NCBI GenBank assembly: GCA_034189325.1
Contig: JAXHUM010000098.1
Span: 1 to 31,514 of the forward strand
DNA length: 31,514 nt
Direction: 5' to 3'
DNA from: JAXHUM01 sp034189325
GTDB taxonomy: Bacteria > Desulfobacterota > DSM-4660 > Desulfatiglandales > Desulfatiglandaceae
The position numbers were made by a program, and so were the translations under genes. Below, one piece after another: positions 9,074-16,293 of the stretch. Each line of letters begins with the position of its first letter. Position 1 is the first letter of the stretch. Below the pieces are notes generated by a model, which saw only the letters and a list, made by a program, of their open reading frames with translations, searched no databases and was not told where the DNA came from.

Positions 9074-9805
9074 CTATAAATTTGTCAGCTGGCGCCAAAA
9101 AGACTTCTTGGGTTCCGTGGGATCTTTAGACAGTTTTTCTTTACACTTACTGTAAAAACGCAGGGCCTCGTTGTATTGCCCCATATCAGGGTAATTTTCG
9201 ATGAGATATTGATACCTCCCCATGGCCGCACGGTATTCCTTCTTTTTGTAATAAAAATGTCCCACATAGAGTTCATACTCCGCCAGTCCGATATAACACT
9301 CCCTGATCATCCTCCGGGACCTATTGGCATATTCGCTTCTGGGGAATTTTTTGACCAACCGGTCAAATTCTTCTTTTGCCCGCAATGCAACCGACTGATC
9401 CCTATCAAAGGTTGATACCTGATTGTAGTAGCACATCCCCTTCTGGTACACCGCATAGGGGATATTGGAGTTTTTCGGGTGGAGCCTTTCAAAGGCATCG
9501 TATGCCTCGAAGGCCTCATCATACCGCTCCCCTTTGTAAAGGGCGTCCGCCATCTTGAGTTCCGCTTCAACGGCAAATCGGCTGTAAGGATACCGATCTT
9601 TGACCTTTTGAAAGGCCTCCGTGGCCCCTTCAAAATCACCCCACCTTAAGTTATTAATGCCCTCGCTCATCAATTCGGAAGGGTTCTTTTCTTTTTCCTT
9701 GGGAAAAAGGCCTTCAAACAGGGCACAGCCATTGAGGATGAGAATCACGAAGGCTCCCATGGTCAAAAGCCGTACAATATTCAAAGATCGGCGCATTATC
9801 GACAC
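9074..9805 (-). CDS. bamD: Outer membrane assembly lipoprotein BamD
   Basis: BamD-family lipoprotein, an essential partner of BamA in inserting beta-barrel proteins into the outer membrane. The 243-aa product (E. coli BamD is about the same size) has a hydrophobic signal sequence and lipobox LNGC with C27 as the lipidated residue, followed by about five TPR-like repeats from residue 40 on, including the family segment YPYSRFAVEAELKMADALY. The start is taken as the GTG at 9803-9805 because CAGGAG (9813-9818 on the + strand as CTCCTG) is 7 nt upstream; an in-frame ATG three codons later lacks good spacing. It is monocistronic as far as can be seen and converges on alaS. Its presence argues for a Gram-negative envelope. 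Confidence 0.92.
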   Translation of the reverse strand: MSIMRRSLNIVRLLTMGAFVILILNGCALFEGLFPKEKEKNPSELMSEGINNLRWGDFEGATEAFQKVKDRYPYSRFAVEAELKMADALYKGERYDEAFEAYDAFERLHPKNSNIPYAVYQKGMCYYNQVSTFDRDQSVALRAKEEFDRLVKKFPRSEYANRSRRMIRECYIGLAEYELYVGHFYYKKKEYRAAMGRYQYLIENYPDMGQYNEALRFYSKCKEKLSKDPTEPKKSFWRQLTNL

Positions 9806-10041
9806 ACATTCACTCCTGTCTGAGCATTTTAATCAGGCACATGTATCCGTGGGGCATTATGAGAAACAAGCACAACTCTGTCCGAGAAATTCGGAGACAT
9901 AGACATCAAGGCCATTGACACCGATCGTCCACTTCAAGGCCTGCCCCTATACTTTCAAATCATCCCCGAAACAGACCGATCTCAAAAGAGTCTCTTGTAT
10001 TTGTTCTACTATTGGCAATAAGGAAGGACCCTTAATAATCC

Positions 10042-10365
10042 CTATAAAAGTTTTTTTAATTCTTCGTCAAGACTGCTCTTTGGTTGGGCCCCCACTATAG
10101 TCTTGACCACATCTCCACCCTTGAAAAACATGAGGGTAGGGATGTTCCTTATACCGAATTTACCGGGCGTCTCCCTGTTTCCATCCACGTCCATGGAGGC
10201 GATCTTTATCTTACCCTTATATTCCTTGGCCAGTTCCTCTACGATTGGCGACACCATTTTGCAGGGGCCACACCACTCAGCCCAAAAATCGACCATTGCC
10301 GGTATATCTGATTTGGTTATTTCCTCCTCAAAGGTATCGTCCGTCACCTTCAATACATCCGCCAT
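10042..10365 (-). CDS. trxA: Thioredoxin
   Basis: Cytoplasmic thioredoxin of 107 aa, a general disulfide reductant normally kept reduced by thioredoxin reductase. It carries the active site WCGPC near residues 31-35 in the context VDFWAEWCGPCKMVSP, and the conserved cis-proline segment IRNIPTLMFF. The N-terminus MADVLKVTDDTFEEEI has no signal peptide. GGGAG lies just upstream of the ATG and a strong promoter is 30-58 nt upstream. No trxB is adjacent. The 236-nt gap to bamD holds only a small hairpin (TCCGA 9881-9885 with TCGGA 9891-9895). Confidence 0.97.
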   Translation of the reverse strand: MADVLKVTDDTFEEEITKSDIPAMVDFWAEWCGPCKMVSPIVEELAKEYKGKIKIASMDVDGNRETPGKFGIRNIPTLMFFKGGDVVKTIVGAQPKSSLDEELKKLL

Positions 10366-10394
10366 ATCTCATCTCCCTTCTATCATTTTTTTTG

Positions 10395-10423
10395 AGGATA
10401 ATATGCCCCATACACTTTGTCAA
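10395..10423 (-). promoter_or_regulatory. Sigma-70-type promoter of trxA
   Basis: Reading the - strand, a perfect TTGACA (10423-10418) is followed after exactly 17 nt by TATCCT (10400-10395). Transcription would start near 10388, leaving a leader of about 23 nt before the trxA ATG at 10365. The arrangement is close to consensus and correctly placed. Confidence 0.6.
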
Positions 10424-10769
10424 CTTAAAGGGCAGGGGAATCGTCCCATATCTTCCACCATAATTCCACAGTGGGAGGAAGGCCTTTACCGGGCAGTCAG
10501 GCGATCGAAAAAACAACAAGAGGAGACATCGAAATCAGAAGCAAGGTGGAGGGCCGACAAAGGGTAAAGAAAAAGCTGCACCCCTGATGGTTCCCTAACA
10601 AATTGGAATTTTACCGGTTTCTTAAACTGTTCACATTCAAGGCATGCAAATTCTGAGGAACGAGGCCTCGTTATCCTGCGCCGCCGTGATGAAGGAAGCA
10701 GCATAGCGCCGCTATGGGGCTTTTTACGAGACCATCAACTGTTATACGTCCCTTTGATCACAACAAGTC
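10424..10769. repeat. Non-coding stretch with palindromes, possible dispersed intergenic repeat
   Basis: No gene is supported here. Two inverted repeats stand out: the 14-bp perfect palindrome AACGAGGCCTCGTT (10659-10672), flanked by AGGA and TCCT so that pairing nearly continues, and CATAGC-gcc-GCTATG (10702-10716) followed by GGGGCTTTTT, which reads as a terminator-like hairpin on the + strand although no + gene precedes it. The adjacent TTTTTACGAGACCATCA (10721-10737) resembles intergenic repeats I have seen in deltaproteobacterial genomes. Only one copy is in this window, so the repeat call is an inference. Confidence 0.3.
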
Positions 10770-11387
10770 TTATTTTTTGGAAGGTCTCAGATCGGGAGGA
10801 TAGATGAGTTTTGGGTCCATCTCATAGGTCCAGGGGAGCCCCCACCACTGCCATCCGTATCGACGGCGCTGATCAAAGCCATGGATTTTGTGCCTTTTGG
10901 CCAACTGCCAGTAGAATTTGTTTTTGTTACTATCCTTAAAAGAGGGAAACCGGGCACCTTCAAAACCATCCGATACATCGTATACATTCTTGAAACCACT
11001 GCTGGCAAGGTCCTTGGCTGCCATAGCACTGCGGGTACCGTCTCGGCTTATGATAAGCAGGTTGTCCGTCTTCTTGAAAATCGCGCCAATTTCCTGGACA
11101 AAATTCTTGTTCGGTAAATTGAATCTGTATCCGTATTCTTCATCCTTCTTCCCAAATTCATCAGTCAGAAACATGTAGGGGAATAGATACGCCCCGATGG
11201 GATGTCCGACAAACTGGTATTCCGCCCTTGTCCTGACGTCGATCAGATAGGTATCAGGTACGGTGTTAAGCATATCGTATGCCTCAATACCTAAGATGCT
11301 CTTCGGTTCCTCGGCATGGACATATCCCACTAATAAACAAAAGAACAGGGTAAACAGAGGGGCAAAATTAAAATATTTCCACTTCAT
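10770..11387 (-). CDS. Exported rhodanese-fold protein lacking the catalytic cysteine
   Basis: Rhodanese-like domain protein, probably periplasmic. I start at the ATG at 11387, giving 205 aa that open MKWKYFNFAPLF with a hydrophobic stretch and an Ala-X-Ala-like cleavage site at VHA before EEPKS; an in-frame start 15 codons upstream (11432) would put a hydrophilic tail before the signal. The domain shows TYLIDVRTRAEYQFVGHPIGA, then LLIISRDGTRSAMAAKDL, where rhodaneses have the CRSGxR loop. The catalytic Cys is a Ser (residue 114), and the mature protein has no cysteine at all, so classic sulfurtransferase chemistry is unlikely. The C-terminus is rich in Trp and Tyr (GWQWWGLPWTYEMDP). Such proteins may bind rather than transfer sulfur or act in oxyanion handling; the role is unknown. 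It stands alone between trxA and the DUF362 gene. Confidence 0.8.
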   Translation of the reverse strand: MKWKYFNFAPLFTLFFCLLVGYVHAEEPKSILGIEAYDMLNTVPDTYLIDVRTRAEYQFVGHPIGAYLFPYMFLTDEFGKKDEEYGYRFNLPNKNFVQEIGAIFKKTDNLLIISRDGTRSAMAAKDLASSGFKNVYDVSDGFEGARFPSFKDSNKNKFYWQLAKRHKIHGFDQRRRYGWQWWGLPWTYEMDPKLIYPPDLRPSKK

Positions 11388-11551
11388 AGGATGCGCCTTG
11401 TATAGCCGGCCGGATTGAGATGATTGGTCCATAACCGACTTCTTCGGGCGACTTCAACAGATTATGCTGTCTTGCTTGCTGTTCGGCAAATGCGCCCTTG
11501 ACTTATGATAGATCAGTATTAATGCAACACTCCTTTTATTGTCAATAAAAA

Positions 11552-11577
11552 TTATCTTAATTATTTATCTTAATTAT
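11552..11577. repeat. Perfect 13-bp tandem repeat upstream of the DUF362 gene
   Basis: TTATCTTAATTAT occurs twice head to tail, at 11552-11564 and 11565-11577, with no mismatch. The end of the second copy is 7 nt before the -35 element of the promoter described next, a typical position for an activator or repressor binding site. It may also be a simple AT-rich upstream element. Confidence 0.6.
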
Positions 11578-11584
11578 GGATGAC

Positions 11585-11613
11585 TTGACACACAAAAGAC
11601 AGGAGATTACTAT
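11585..11613 (+). promoter_or_regulatory. Candidate sigma-70 promoter of the DUF362 gene
   Basis: Perfect TTGACA at 11585-11590, 17-nt spacer, then TACTAT at 11608-11613. Transcription would start near 11620, leaving a leader of about 150 nt before the ATG at 11771. The tandem repeat directly upstream suggests regulation. Confidence 0.5.
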
Positions 11614-11770
11614 TTGGGTGCGTCCAATGTCTCATTCATCCTTGACACGTACTATACGATTCAACAGTCCACCTGCTCTTTAAAGTTCCCATGTTTATTG
11701 ACCGACAGATTGTTTGGATTTTCAACTTACCGAAAGGTACATGACTGACCAGTCAAAAAGGAGTTGCATT

Positions 11771-12880
11771 ATGTCCCCGAGTAAAGTCTATTTTTCCGAT
11801 TTGAGGGCCTCGGTGCGAGAAAATTTTCTAGCCAAGCTGGTAAGGCTTATGAATATCGCAGGCCTTCAGGACACCGTTACTGATCGAGATATCGTCGGGA
11901 TCAAACTGCATTTTGGAGAGAAGGGGAATACAGCTTTTATTCGCCCTCTCTTCATCCGACAGATCGTGAATCGTGTCAAGGAACTTGGGGGCTCTCCTTT
12001 TCTTACGGATAGCAATACCCTCTACAGCGGGACACGGGGAGATAGCATATCTCATCTCAACACGGCGATAGAAAATGGATTTGCCTATTCGGTTGTCAAC
12101 GCCCCTGTTATCATTGCCGACGGCTTAAGGGGATCTTCCTTCTCCGAAGTCAAAATCAACGAAGAGATCCTAAAAAAGGCCTACATTGGAAAAGAGATAA
12201 CAGAATCTGATGCCCTCATCAGCGTGGCCCATTTTAAGGGGCACGAGGTATCAGGCTTTGGAGGGACAATAAAGAACGTGGGCATGGGTTGCGCATCAAG
12301 GAGAGGCAAACTAGACCAGCACTCCGGCCTCTCACCACAGATAAAGAAAAAGAAATGTATCGCTTGCGGAGACTGTGTGGTCCATTGCTCTCAAAACGCC
12401 ATTTCCCTAGTCGATGAAAAAGCAGTGATCGACCCTGAAAAATGCATCGGGTGTGCAGAATGCATCTTGATCTGTCCGAATGGTGCCATAGACATCCAGT
12501 GGAGTACCGACGTCTCGACCTTCCAAAAGAAAATGGCAGAGTACACTGCGGCCGTTTTGAGGGGAAAAAAGGGGAAGGCCCTCTTTATAAACTTCCTGAC
12601 CAATGTATCTCCTGCCTGTGACTGCTATGGTCATAGTGATGCTCCTATTGTTCATGACTTAGGCGTCATGGCTTCGAAAGATCCTATCGCCATTGACCAG
12701 GCGTCTATTGATATGGTCAATCGCCAGATGCCAGCAGAAGGGACCTGTCTCAAAAGCTCCATCAAGGCGGGCGACGATAAATTTAGGTCTATTTATCCCA
12801 AGATAGACTGGTCGGTCCAGCTGGACCATGCTGAAAAGATCGGCCTCGGCACGCGCCAGTATGAACTCGAGTCGATATAA
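11771..12880 (+). CDS. DUF362 domain protein with two [4Fe-4S] clusters
   Basis: Protein with an N-terminal DUF362 (PF04015) domain, roughly residues 5-190, followed by a bacterial 2x[4Fe-4S] ferredoxin domain and a C-terminal DUF362-type tail. Cluster motifs are CIACGDCVVHC (C196, C199, C202, C206) and CIGCAECILIC (C225, C228, C231, C235). These proteins are frequent in anaerobes and are thought to take part in electron transfer, but no reaction is established. No signal peptide is seen. The ATG at 11771 is chosen because AAAAAGGAG (11755-11763) is 7 nt before it and the product (369 aa) starts at conserved-looking sequence; an in-frame TTG lies upstream at 11714. It has its own promoter and is followed by the small cysteine-rich gene. 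Confidence 0.88.
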   Translation: MSPSKVYFSDLRASVRENFLAKLVRLMNIAGLQDTVTDRDIVGIKLHFGEKGNTAFIRPLFIRQIVNRVKELGGSPFLTDSNTLYSGTRGDSISHLNTAIENGFAYSVVNAPVIIADGLRGSSFSEVKINEEILKKAYIGKEITESDALISVAHFKGHEVSGFGGTIKNVGMGCASRRGKLDQHSGLSPQIKKKKCIACGDCVVHCSQNAISLVDEKAVIDPEKCIGCAECILICPNGAIDIQWSTDVSTFQKKMAEYTAAVLRGKKGKALFINFLTNVSPACDCYGHSDAPIVHDLGVMASKDPIAIDQASIDMVNRQMPAEGTCLKSSIKAGDDKFRSIYPKIDWSVQLDHAEKIGLGTRQYELESI

Positions 12881-12985
12881 TGCGTGCAATGCAGCCTTTT
12901 AGACTTGAAAGCCGGGTTGGTGATGTAACGATCCACCGCTCTTTCATCGGTTTTAAAGACCTGGGCAAAGTAGGGAGAGGAATCA

Positions 12986-13228
12986 GTGAACGAGGGATAC
13001 GCCCACAAGGCATCGACTTCTGAATTTATGGATATGGTCAGGTGCGTAACATGTAGGCAGTTTAGCTACTTTTCGAATGAGAAAAGCCACAACAGCCCCC
13101 ATGCCCTTGGAAAATGCTCGGGAGCGCCCTGGGACGGCAACAAAGGGCAGTGGCCCATGTTTGAGCATTCCTGCCGCGACTATGTCAGCAATTCTGCGCC
13201 AGAAGATCCTGCAAAGGCAAGCGGGTAG
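12986..13228 (+). CDS. Small cysteine-rich protein, possible zinc-binding
   Basis: An 80-aa protein that I cannot assign to a named family. The body has a regular metal-ligand pattern: VRCVTCRQF (CxxC), then HNSPHALGKC, then PWDGNKGQWPMFEHSCRDY, giving four cysteines and several histidines, consistent with one zinc site. The PHALGKC...WDGNKGQWP...C layout recalls short hypothetical proteins of deltaproteobacteria, from memory only. The GTG start at 12986 has GGGAGAGG (12973-12980) 5 nt upstream; an in-frame ATG near 13028 is the alternative. It lies 105 nt after the DUF362 gene on the same strand and may share its transcript. Confidence 0.6.
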   Translation: MNEGYAHKASTSEFMDMVRCVTCRQFSYFSNEKSHNSPHALGKCSGAPWDGNKGQWPMFEHSCRDYVSNSAPEDPAKASG

Positions 13229-13339
13229 AAAAACTTTCTCAAAAGACGTGACAAGAGGAATCCATCGTATGGTTGAGTCAGCCCGCCTCATCACGCATAC
13301 AAGGGTCCGACCGAAAACAGCTCTTGTGAGGAGATCCTT

Positions 13340-13726
13340 TCAAGACACTTTCCGGAACACTGTCCCGTTGAAGGTTGCCACAAGATCCTTTTTGTGCGAT
13401 ATGTCAATTCGATACAAGCCTGTCCTTTTGGTCGTGTGCACGAGTCTTGCCTCCGCTACGACCCTGTCGCCGACCTGTGCGGTTCTCAGAAAAGACCCAT
13501 TGATATCCAAAGCATAAGAGGGTAAATGATCGCGGTTTGAAGCTGCTGAAAATGCCACGTCAGCGAGGCTGAAAACAAGACCACCATGAACCAGACCCAG
13601 AAAATTGAGCATGTTCTCTCTTATCACGATGGAACACAAGGCATATCCCGGTTCAATTTTGTCAACCTTGATGCCGAGAGAAATCACGTACGGATCATTC
13701 CTTACTCGATCTATCAAATCAGTCAC
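13340..13726 (-). CDS. PaaI-type hotdog thioesterase
   Basis: Hotdog-fold acyl-CoA thioesterase of the PaaI/4HBT group, which hydrolyses acyl- or aryl-CoA esters in the cytoplasm. The key segment NFLGLVHGGLVFSLADVAFS has the HGG motif and the adjacent helix with the catalytic acidic residue. The frame runs up to 13801, but that end would use TTG and adds a proline-rich piece unlike the family. The GTG at 13726 has GGAGAG just upstream and gives a normal-length 128-aa protein starting TDLIDRVRNDPYV. It follows the pilin gene on the same strand (87-nt gap), which is not a functional pairing I recognise. Confidence 0.85.
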   Translation of the reverse strand: MTDLIDRVRNDPYVISLGIKVDKIEPGYALCSIVIRENMLNFLGLVHGGLVFSLADVAFSAASNRDHLPSYALDINGSFLRTAQVGDRVVAEARLVHTTKRTGLYRIDISHKKDLVATFNGTVFRKVS

Positions 13727-13813
13727 GCTCTCTCCATTCGAATGTTTAACGTTCGATCTTGAAAATGGTAAAGGAATACTCCAGGTTGGGGGCAAAGGCA
13801 ACTGAAAAGAAGA

Positions 13814-14275
13814 TCACGGTGCAGTGGGGACATTTCCGTCAACCAGAGCAACCGTCTTGGCACTGGCATTGAGAACCGGAACAGGTGCGGCAGATGTCAC
13901 GGAATAGATTGTGTCCCCGGGGGTGCACTTAGAGGCCGTGGCATAGGTTTGGTTGTTGGCGCCCACATGGACTCCGATCAAAACCGCTCGAGATGTATTG
14001 AAAGTCACGGAGGCCCCTCCGTGGCTGAAGAAGAATTGATCCCCTGCAGGAGGGCTCACAGCGTCCGGATAGTTTCTATTTTCATTAAAAAAAACCTCGA
14101 AGGTCGTCTGGACTCTTTTTAGATCGCTTTCCGCAGACGAATTATGGGCCCTCACCCTATAGGAGGTAAAAGCGGGAATGGCGATAGCAGCCAATATACC
14201 GATAATCGCGATGGCGATCATCAACTCAATCAGGGTAAAGGCCTCGTTTTCTCTTTTCTTCTGCCTTGTTGACAT
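13814..14275 (-). CDS. pilA: Type IV pilin, PilA-like
   Basis: Type IV major-pilin-like protein, 153 aa as prepilin. The leader MSTRQKKRENEA is short and charged and is followed by FTLIELMIAIAIIGILAAIA, the classic class III signal, with Glu at position 5 of the mature protein. The residue before the cleavage site is Ala rather than the usual Gly. The mature N-terminal third resembles Geobacter PilA (AFTSYRVRAHNSSAESDLKR), including aromatic residues at mature positions 1, 24, 27, 51 and 57. Unlike the roughly 60-aa Geobacter protein this one continues for about 80 further residues with a Ser/Thr/Ala-rich globular part and one Cys. The frame extends to 14425, but the ATG at 14275 gives a normal leader. 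A sigma-54-type promoter lies upstream. No pil assembly genes are in the window. Confidence 0.88.
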   Translation of the reverse strand: MSTRQKKRENEAFTLIELMIAIAIIGILAAIAIPAFTSYRVRAHNSSAESDLKRVQTTFEVFFNENRNYPDAVSPPAGDQFFFSHGGASVTFNTSRAVLIGVHVGANNQTYATASKCTPGDTIYSVTSAAPVPVLNASAKTVALVDGNVPTAP

Positions 14276-14578
14276 ACGTGATATTTTTCGCCTCTCATTG
14301 CGTGTATTTTGCTCAGCACAAACAGTACGTTTGTGTGTTTTTCTTAATCGCCCCATCATGTTGCGGATAAAAAATACATGAAACATACAACCAAAAGGAA
14401 TGGCTAAATCCACAAAATTTAGCAATTACCATGCCATAACACTCCCAACTCGTTCACGACCCTATTCCCCTTTCAATACCAGAAAATCGGCTGGGGTCTA
14501 CACTTCCCTCATGTTTTCAGAGATAGGGATTCCATTCGAATGCTCACGGAAAGTCCTGGTAGGAATAGTGAACGGTTT
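14276..14578 (-). other. Upstream region of the pilin gene
   Basis: This 303-nt gap lies between the end of the CorC-like gene and the pilin ATG. It holds the -24/-12 element (separate entry), an approximately 135-nt leader, and upstream of the promoter a 10-bp palindrome CATTCGAATG (14533-14542) and a spaced inverted repeat CGTTCAC (14451-14457) / GTGAACG (14568-14574). These lie within 20-140 nt upstream of the promoter, where an enhancer-binding activator would dock; that function is inferred. Confidence 0.35.
14421..14436 (-). promoter_or_regulatory. Sigma-54 (-24/-12) promoter of the pilin gene
   Basis: On the - strand, bases 14436 to 14421 read TGGCATGGTAATTGCT. This matches the sigma-54 consensus TGGCAC-N5-TTGC at all positions but one (T for C), with the invariant GG and GC at the right distance. 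Transcription would start near 14410, about 135 nt before the pilin ATG. pilA genes of Pseudomonas, Myxococcus and Geobacter are known to be driven by sigma-54 with PilR, which supports both the promoter and the pilin call. Confidence 0.65.
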
Positions 14579-15430
14579 TTAGGAGTGACCTGGTTGGACC
14601 TTAGGAGTGATAAGGAGTTTGTCTATCTTGCGACGGTCCGCCTTTCGGACAGTGATTTCAAGGTCTTCAAATGAAATTGTCTCATCCACCTCCGGGATTC
14701 TTCCGAGGATATGGATAATAAATCCACCTACCGACTCAAAATCTCCTTTTGGCAGATCCTTGTTAATCTTCTCTTCCAATTTCTCAACCCCCAAACGGGC
14801 ATCCACAAGGAGAGATCCTCCCTCAGTCACAGTCAGAAGCTGTTCCTCACTGTCATGCTCATCCATGATCTCTCCAACAATTTCTTCGAGAATATCCTCA
14901 ATAGTAATGATACCGGCAGTACCGCCGTATTCGTCGGTCACCACGGCCATATGAGTTTGTTTGGCCTTAAGATCTCTTAACAATTCACTCACTTGGGCCG
15001 TTCCAGGCACGAAATAGGGCTTTCTCAGGATGTCGTCGGGAATCTTGGCATCCGGATTTTCACCTAACAGTCTGAGAAGATCTTTTGCGTGGAGGATACC
15101 GATAATATTGTCGATGTTGCCTCTGTGGATGGGGATCCTTGTATGGCCACAATCCGTGACCAATTGGATAATTTCCCCTATTGTGGAGTCGGCCGAAGAG
15201 GAGGAGATCTCCGTCCGGGGGACCATTATGGAATTGGCTTTGGTCTCTTTTAAGTCGAGGACACCATAGACCATATGGGATTCTTCGTCGCTGATGAACC
15301 CCTTGGCCTGCCCCCTATCCATGAGATCATGGATCTCTTCGGCCAGTTCGCTGCTGTTATCAGGGTGGGACCTTCTCTTGAACAAAGATTTTATGAATCC
15401 CAAAATGCCTTGATCTGGGTCATCTTCCAA
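14579..15430 (-). CDS. CorC/HlyC-family CBS-domain protein
   Basis: Soluble member of the CorC/YbeX/HlyC group, 283 aa (E. coli CorC is about 290). It has a short N-terminal helix-rich part, a CBS pair at about residues 65-190 (PRTEISSSSADSTIGE, VTDEYGGTAGIITIEDIL), and a C-terminal CorC_HlyC domain (GGFIIHILGRIPEVDETI). There is no DUF21 membrane domain. Members are linked to magnesium and cobalt efflux, but the mechanism is not settled. The start is awkward: the only standard start codon at the head of the frame is the TTG at 15430, and AAGGAGGAG (15445-15453 as complement) is 14 nt from it, unusually far. A strong promoter lies 127-155 nt upstream. Confidence 0.87.
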   Translation of the reverse strand: MEDDPDQGILGFIKSLFKRRSHPDNSSELAEEIHDLMDRGQAKGFISDEESHMVYGVLDLKETKANSIMVPRTEISSSSADSTIGEIIQLVTDCGHTRIPIHRGNIDNIIGILHAKDLLRLLGENPDAKIPDDILRKPYFVPGTAQVSELLRDLKAKQTHMAVVTDEYGGTAGIITIEDILEEIVGEIMDEHDSEEQLLTVTEGGSLLVDARLGVEKLEEKINKDLPKGDFESVGGFIIHILGRIPEVDETISFEDLEITVRKADRRKIDKLLITPKVQPGHS

Positions 15431-15556
15431 GGAATCTACTTTTACTCCTCCTTATAGAGCTTATTATACAGAAGAGATTGAGGCTAAGATAGCACTTTCG
15501 CATTTAGAGGATCACAGTGCTTCATGAACTGCGGTGAAGTACATCAACTTTATCTA

Positions 15557-15585
15557 ATTTTAGTTTTTTATATCTAAAAAGTCAA
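15557..15585 (-). promoter_or_regulatory. Sigma-70-type promoter of the CorC-like gene
   Basis: On the - strand TTGACT (15585-15580) and TAAAAT (15562-15557) are separated by exactly 17 nt; each hexamer matches consensus at five of six positions. The predicted start near 15550 gives a leader of about 120 nt. It lies just after the end of the Sua5-type gene, so the CorC-like gene is probably an independent unit. Confidence 0.6.
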
Positions 15586-15636
15586 GACTTTCGGCAAGGC
15601 TCGCGCGACTCCCCAAGTGTCTCGGTGTGCCGACTC

Positions 15637-16293
15637 TTATCTGGAGATTAAATTCAGTCTGTCTTTATCCACCATTCCTTCCCTCAATATTTTTGGCGGA
15701 TCGACAGTGACATCAAGAATTGTCGAGCCTCTGCTTTCAGCGCATGTACCCCCGTCCACAATCAGATCGACCTTGTCCTCAAAAAAACTCAGGACTTCTT
15801 GAGCATTCCTGCAGGCCGATTGTCCGGAAATGTTGGCACTTGTTCCTGTGATGGGGTTCCCCAAAGACATGACAAGTCCTCTAACAAAAGGGTGAGAGGA
15901 AAGTCTGGCCGCGATTTTACCGCTGCCGGCATGGAGGAGTGGTGAGACCGCGGGATCGGCTCTAAACACCAAGGTCAAACCACCGGGCCAGAACTCCTTG
16001 ATCAGTCCATGGGCAATGGGGGGAATATCAGCCACATACCGCCCCAGCATGTCCAGAGATGAGACAAGGATGAGGATCGGCCTGGTAAGAGGTCTTTTCT
16101 TCAGCGAAAAAACGCGCTCTATCCCCTTTTCGTTTGTGGCGTCGACAGCCAATCCATAGACCGATTCCGTGGGATAGGCAACCAAACCACCTGAGCGAAG
16201 GACTCTCCCTGCCTCATCAACAGCCTTTTCAAAACCTCCTGCCCGGTTCAGGCTGATGACTTCTGTCCTCTTTATTCCCCCTTGTTCTTCCAA
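15637..16293 (-). CDS. Sua5/YrdC-type L-threonylcarbamoyladenylate synthase
   Basis: Member of the Sua5/YciO/YrdC family, which makes threonylcarbamoyl-AMP from threonine, bicarbonate and ATP for the t6A37 modification of ANN-decoding tRNAs. The 218-aa product shows the P-loop-like YPTESVYGLAVDATN near residue 40, the SLKKRPLTRPILILV motif (KxR and SxN region), and ITGTSANISGQSAC. It is a single-domain protein like YrdC/TsaC, without the Sua5 C-terminal extension. The start appears to be a TTG (16291-16293) inside the end of purE, with a 22-nt overlap, so translation probably depends on coupling to purE. A YciO-type paralogue cannot be wholly excluded. Confidence 0.87.
   Translation of the reverse strand: MEEQGGIKRTEVISLNRAGGFEKAVDEAGRVLRSGGLVAYPTESVYGLAVDATNEKGIERVFSLKKRPLTRPILILVSSLDMLGRYVADIPPIAHGLIKEFWPGGLTLVFRADPAVSPLLHAGSGKIAARLSSHPFVRGLVMSLGNPITGTSANISGQSACRNAQEVLSFFEDKVDLIVDGGTCAESRGSTILDVTVDPPKILREGMVDKDRLNLISR

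Larger units (their letters stand above)
11388..11770. other. Divergent intergenic region between the rhodanese-like and DUF362 genes
   Basis: This 383-nt gap separates two divergent genes and holds no gene of its own. Its left half may carry the promoter of the rhodanese-like gene, though I found no good -35/-10 pair on the - strand. The middle is AT-rich and contains the tandem repeat and promoter described separately. A second TTGACA at 11642-11647 has no -10 partner at normal spacing. Confidence 0.4.

Noticed and set aside
9880..9899. Hairpin TCCGA-gaaat-TCGGA between bamD and trxA
   Set aside because: Only five clear base pairs and no T-run on either strand, so not called as a terminator.
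10486..10704. 72-aa open frame on the - strand
   Set aside because: Arginine- and cysteine-containing but without recognisable family features or a ribosome-binding site, and it spans the palindromes of a non-coding gap.
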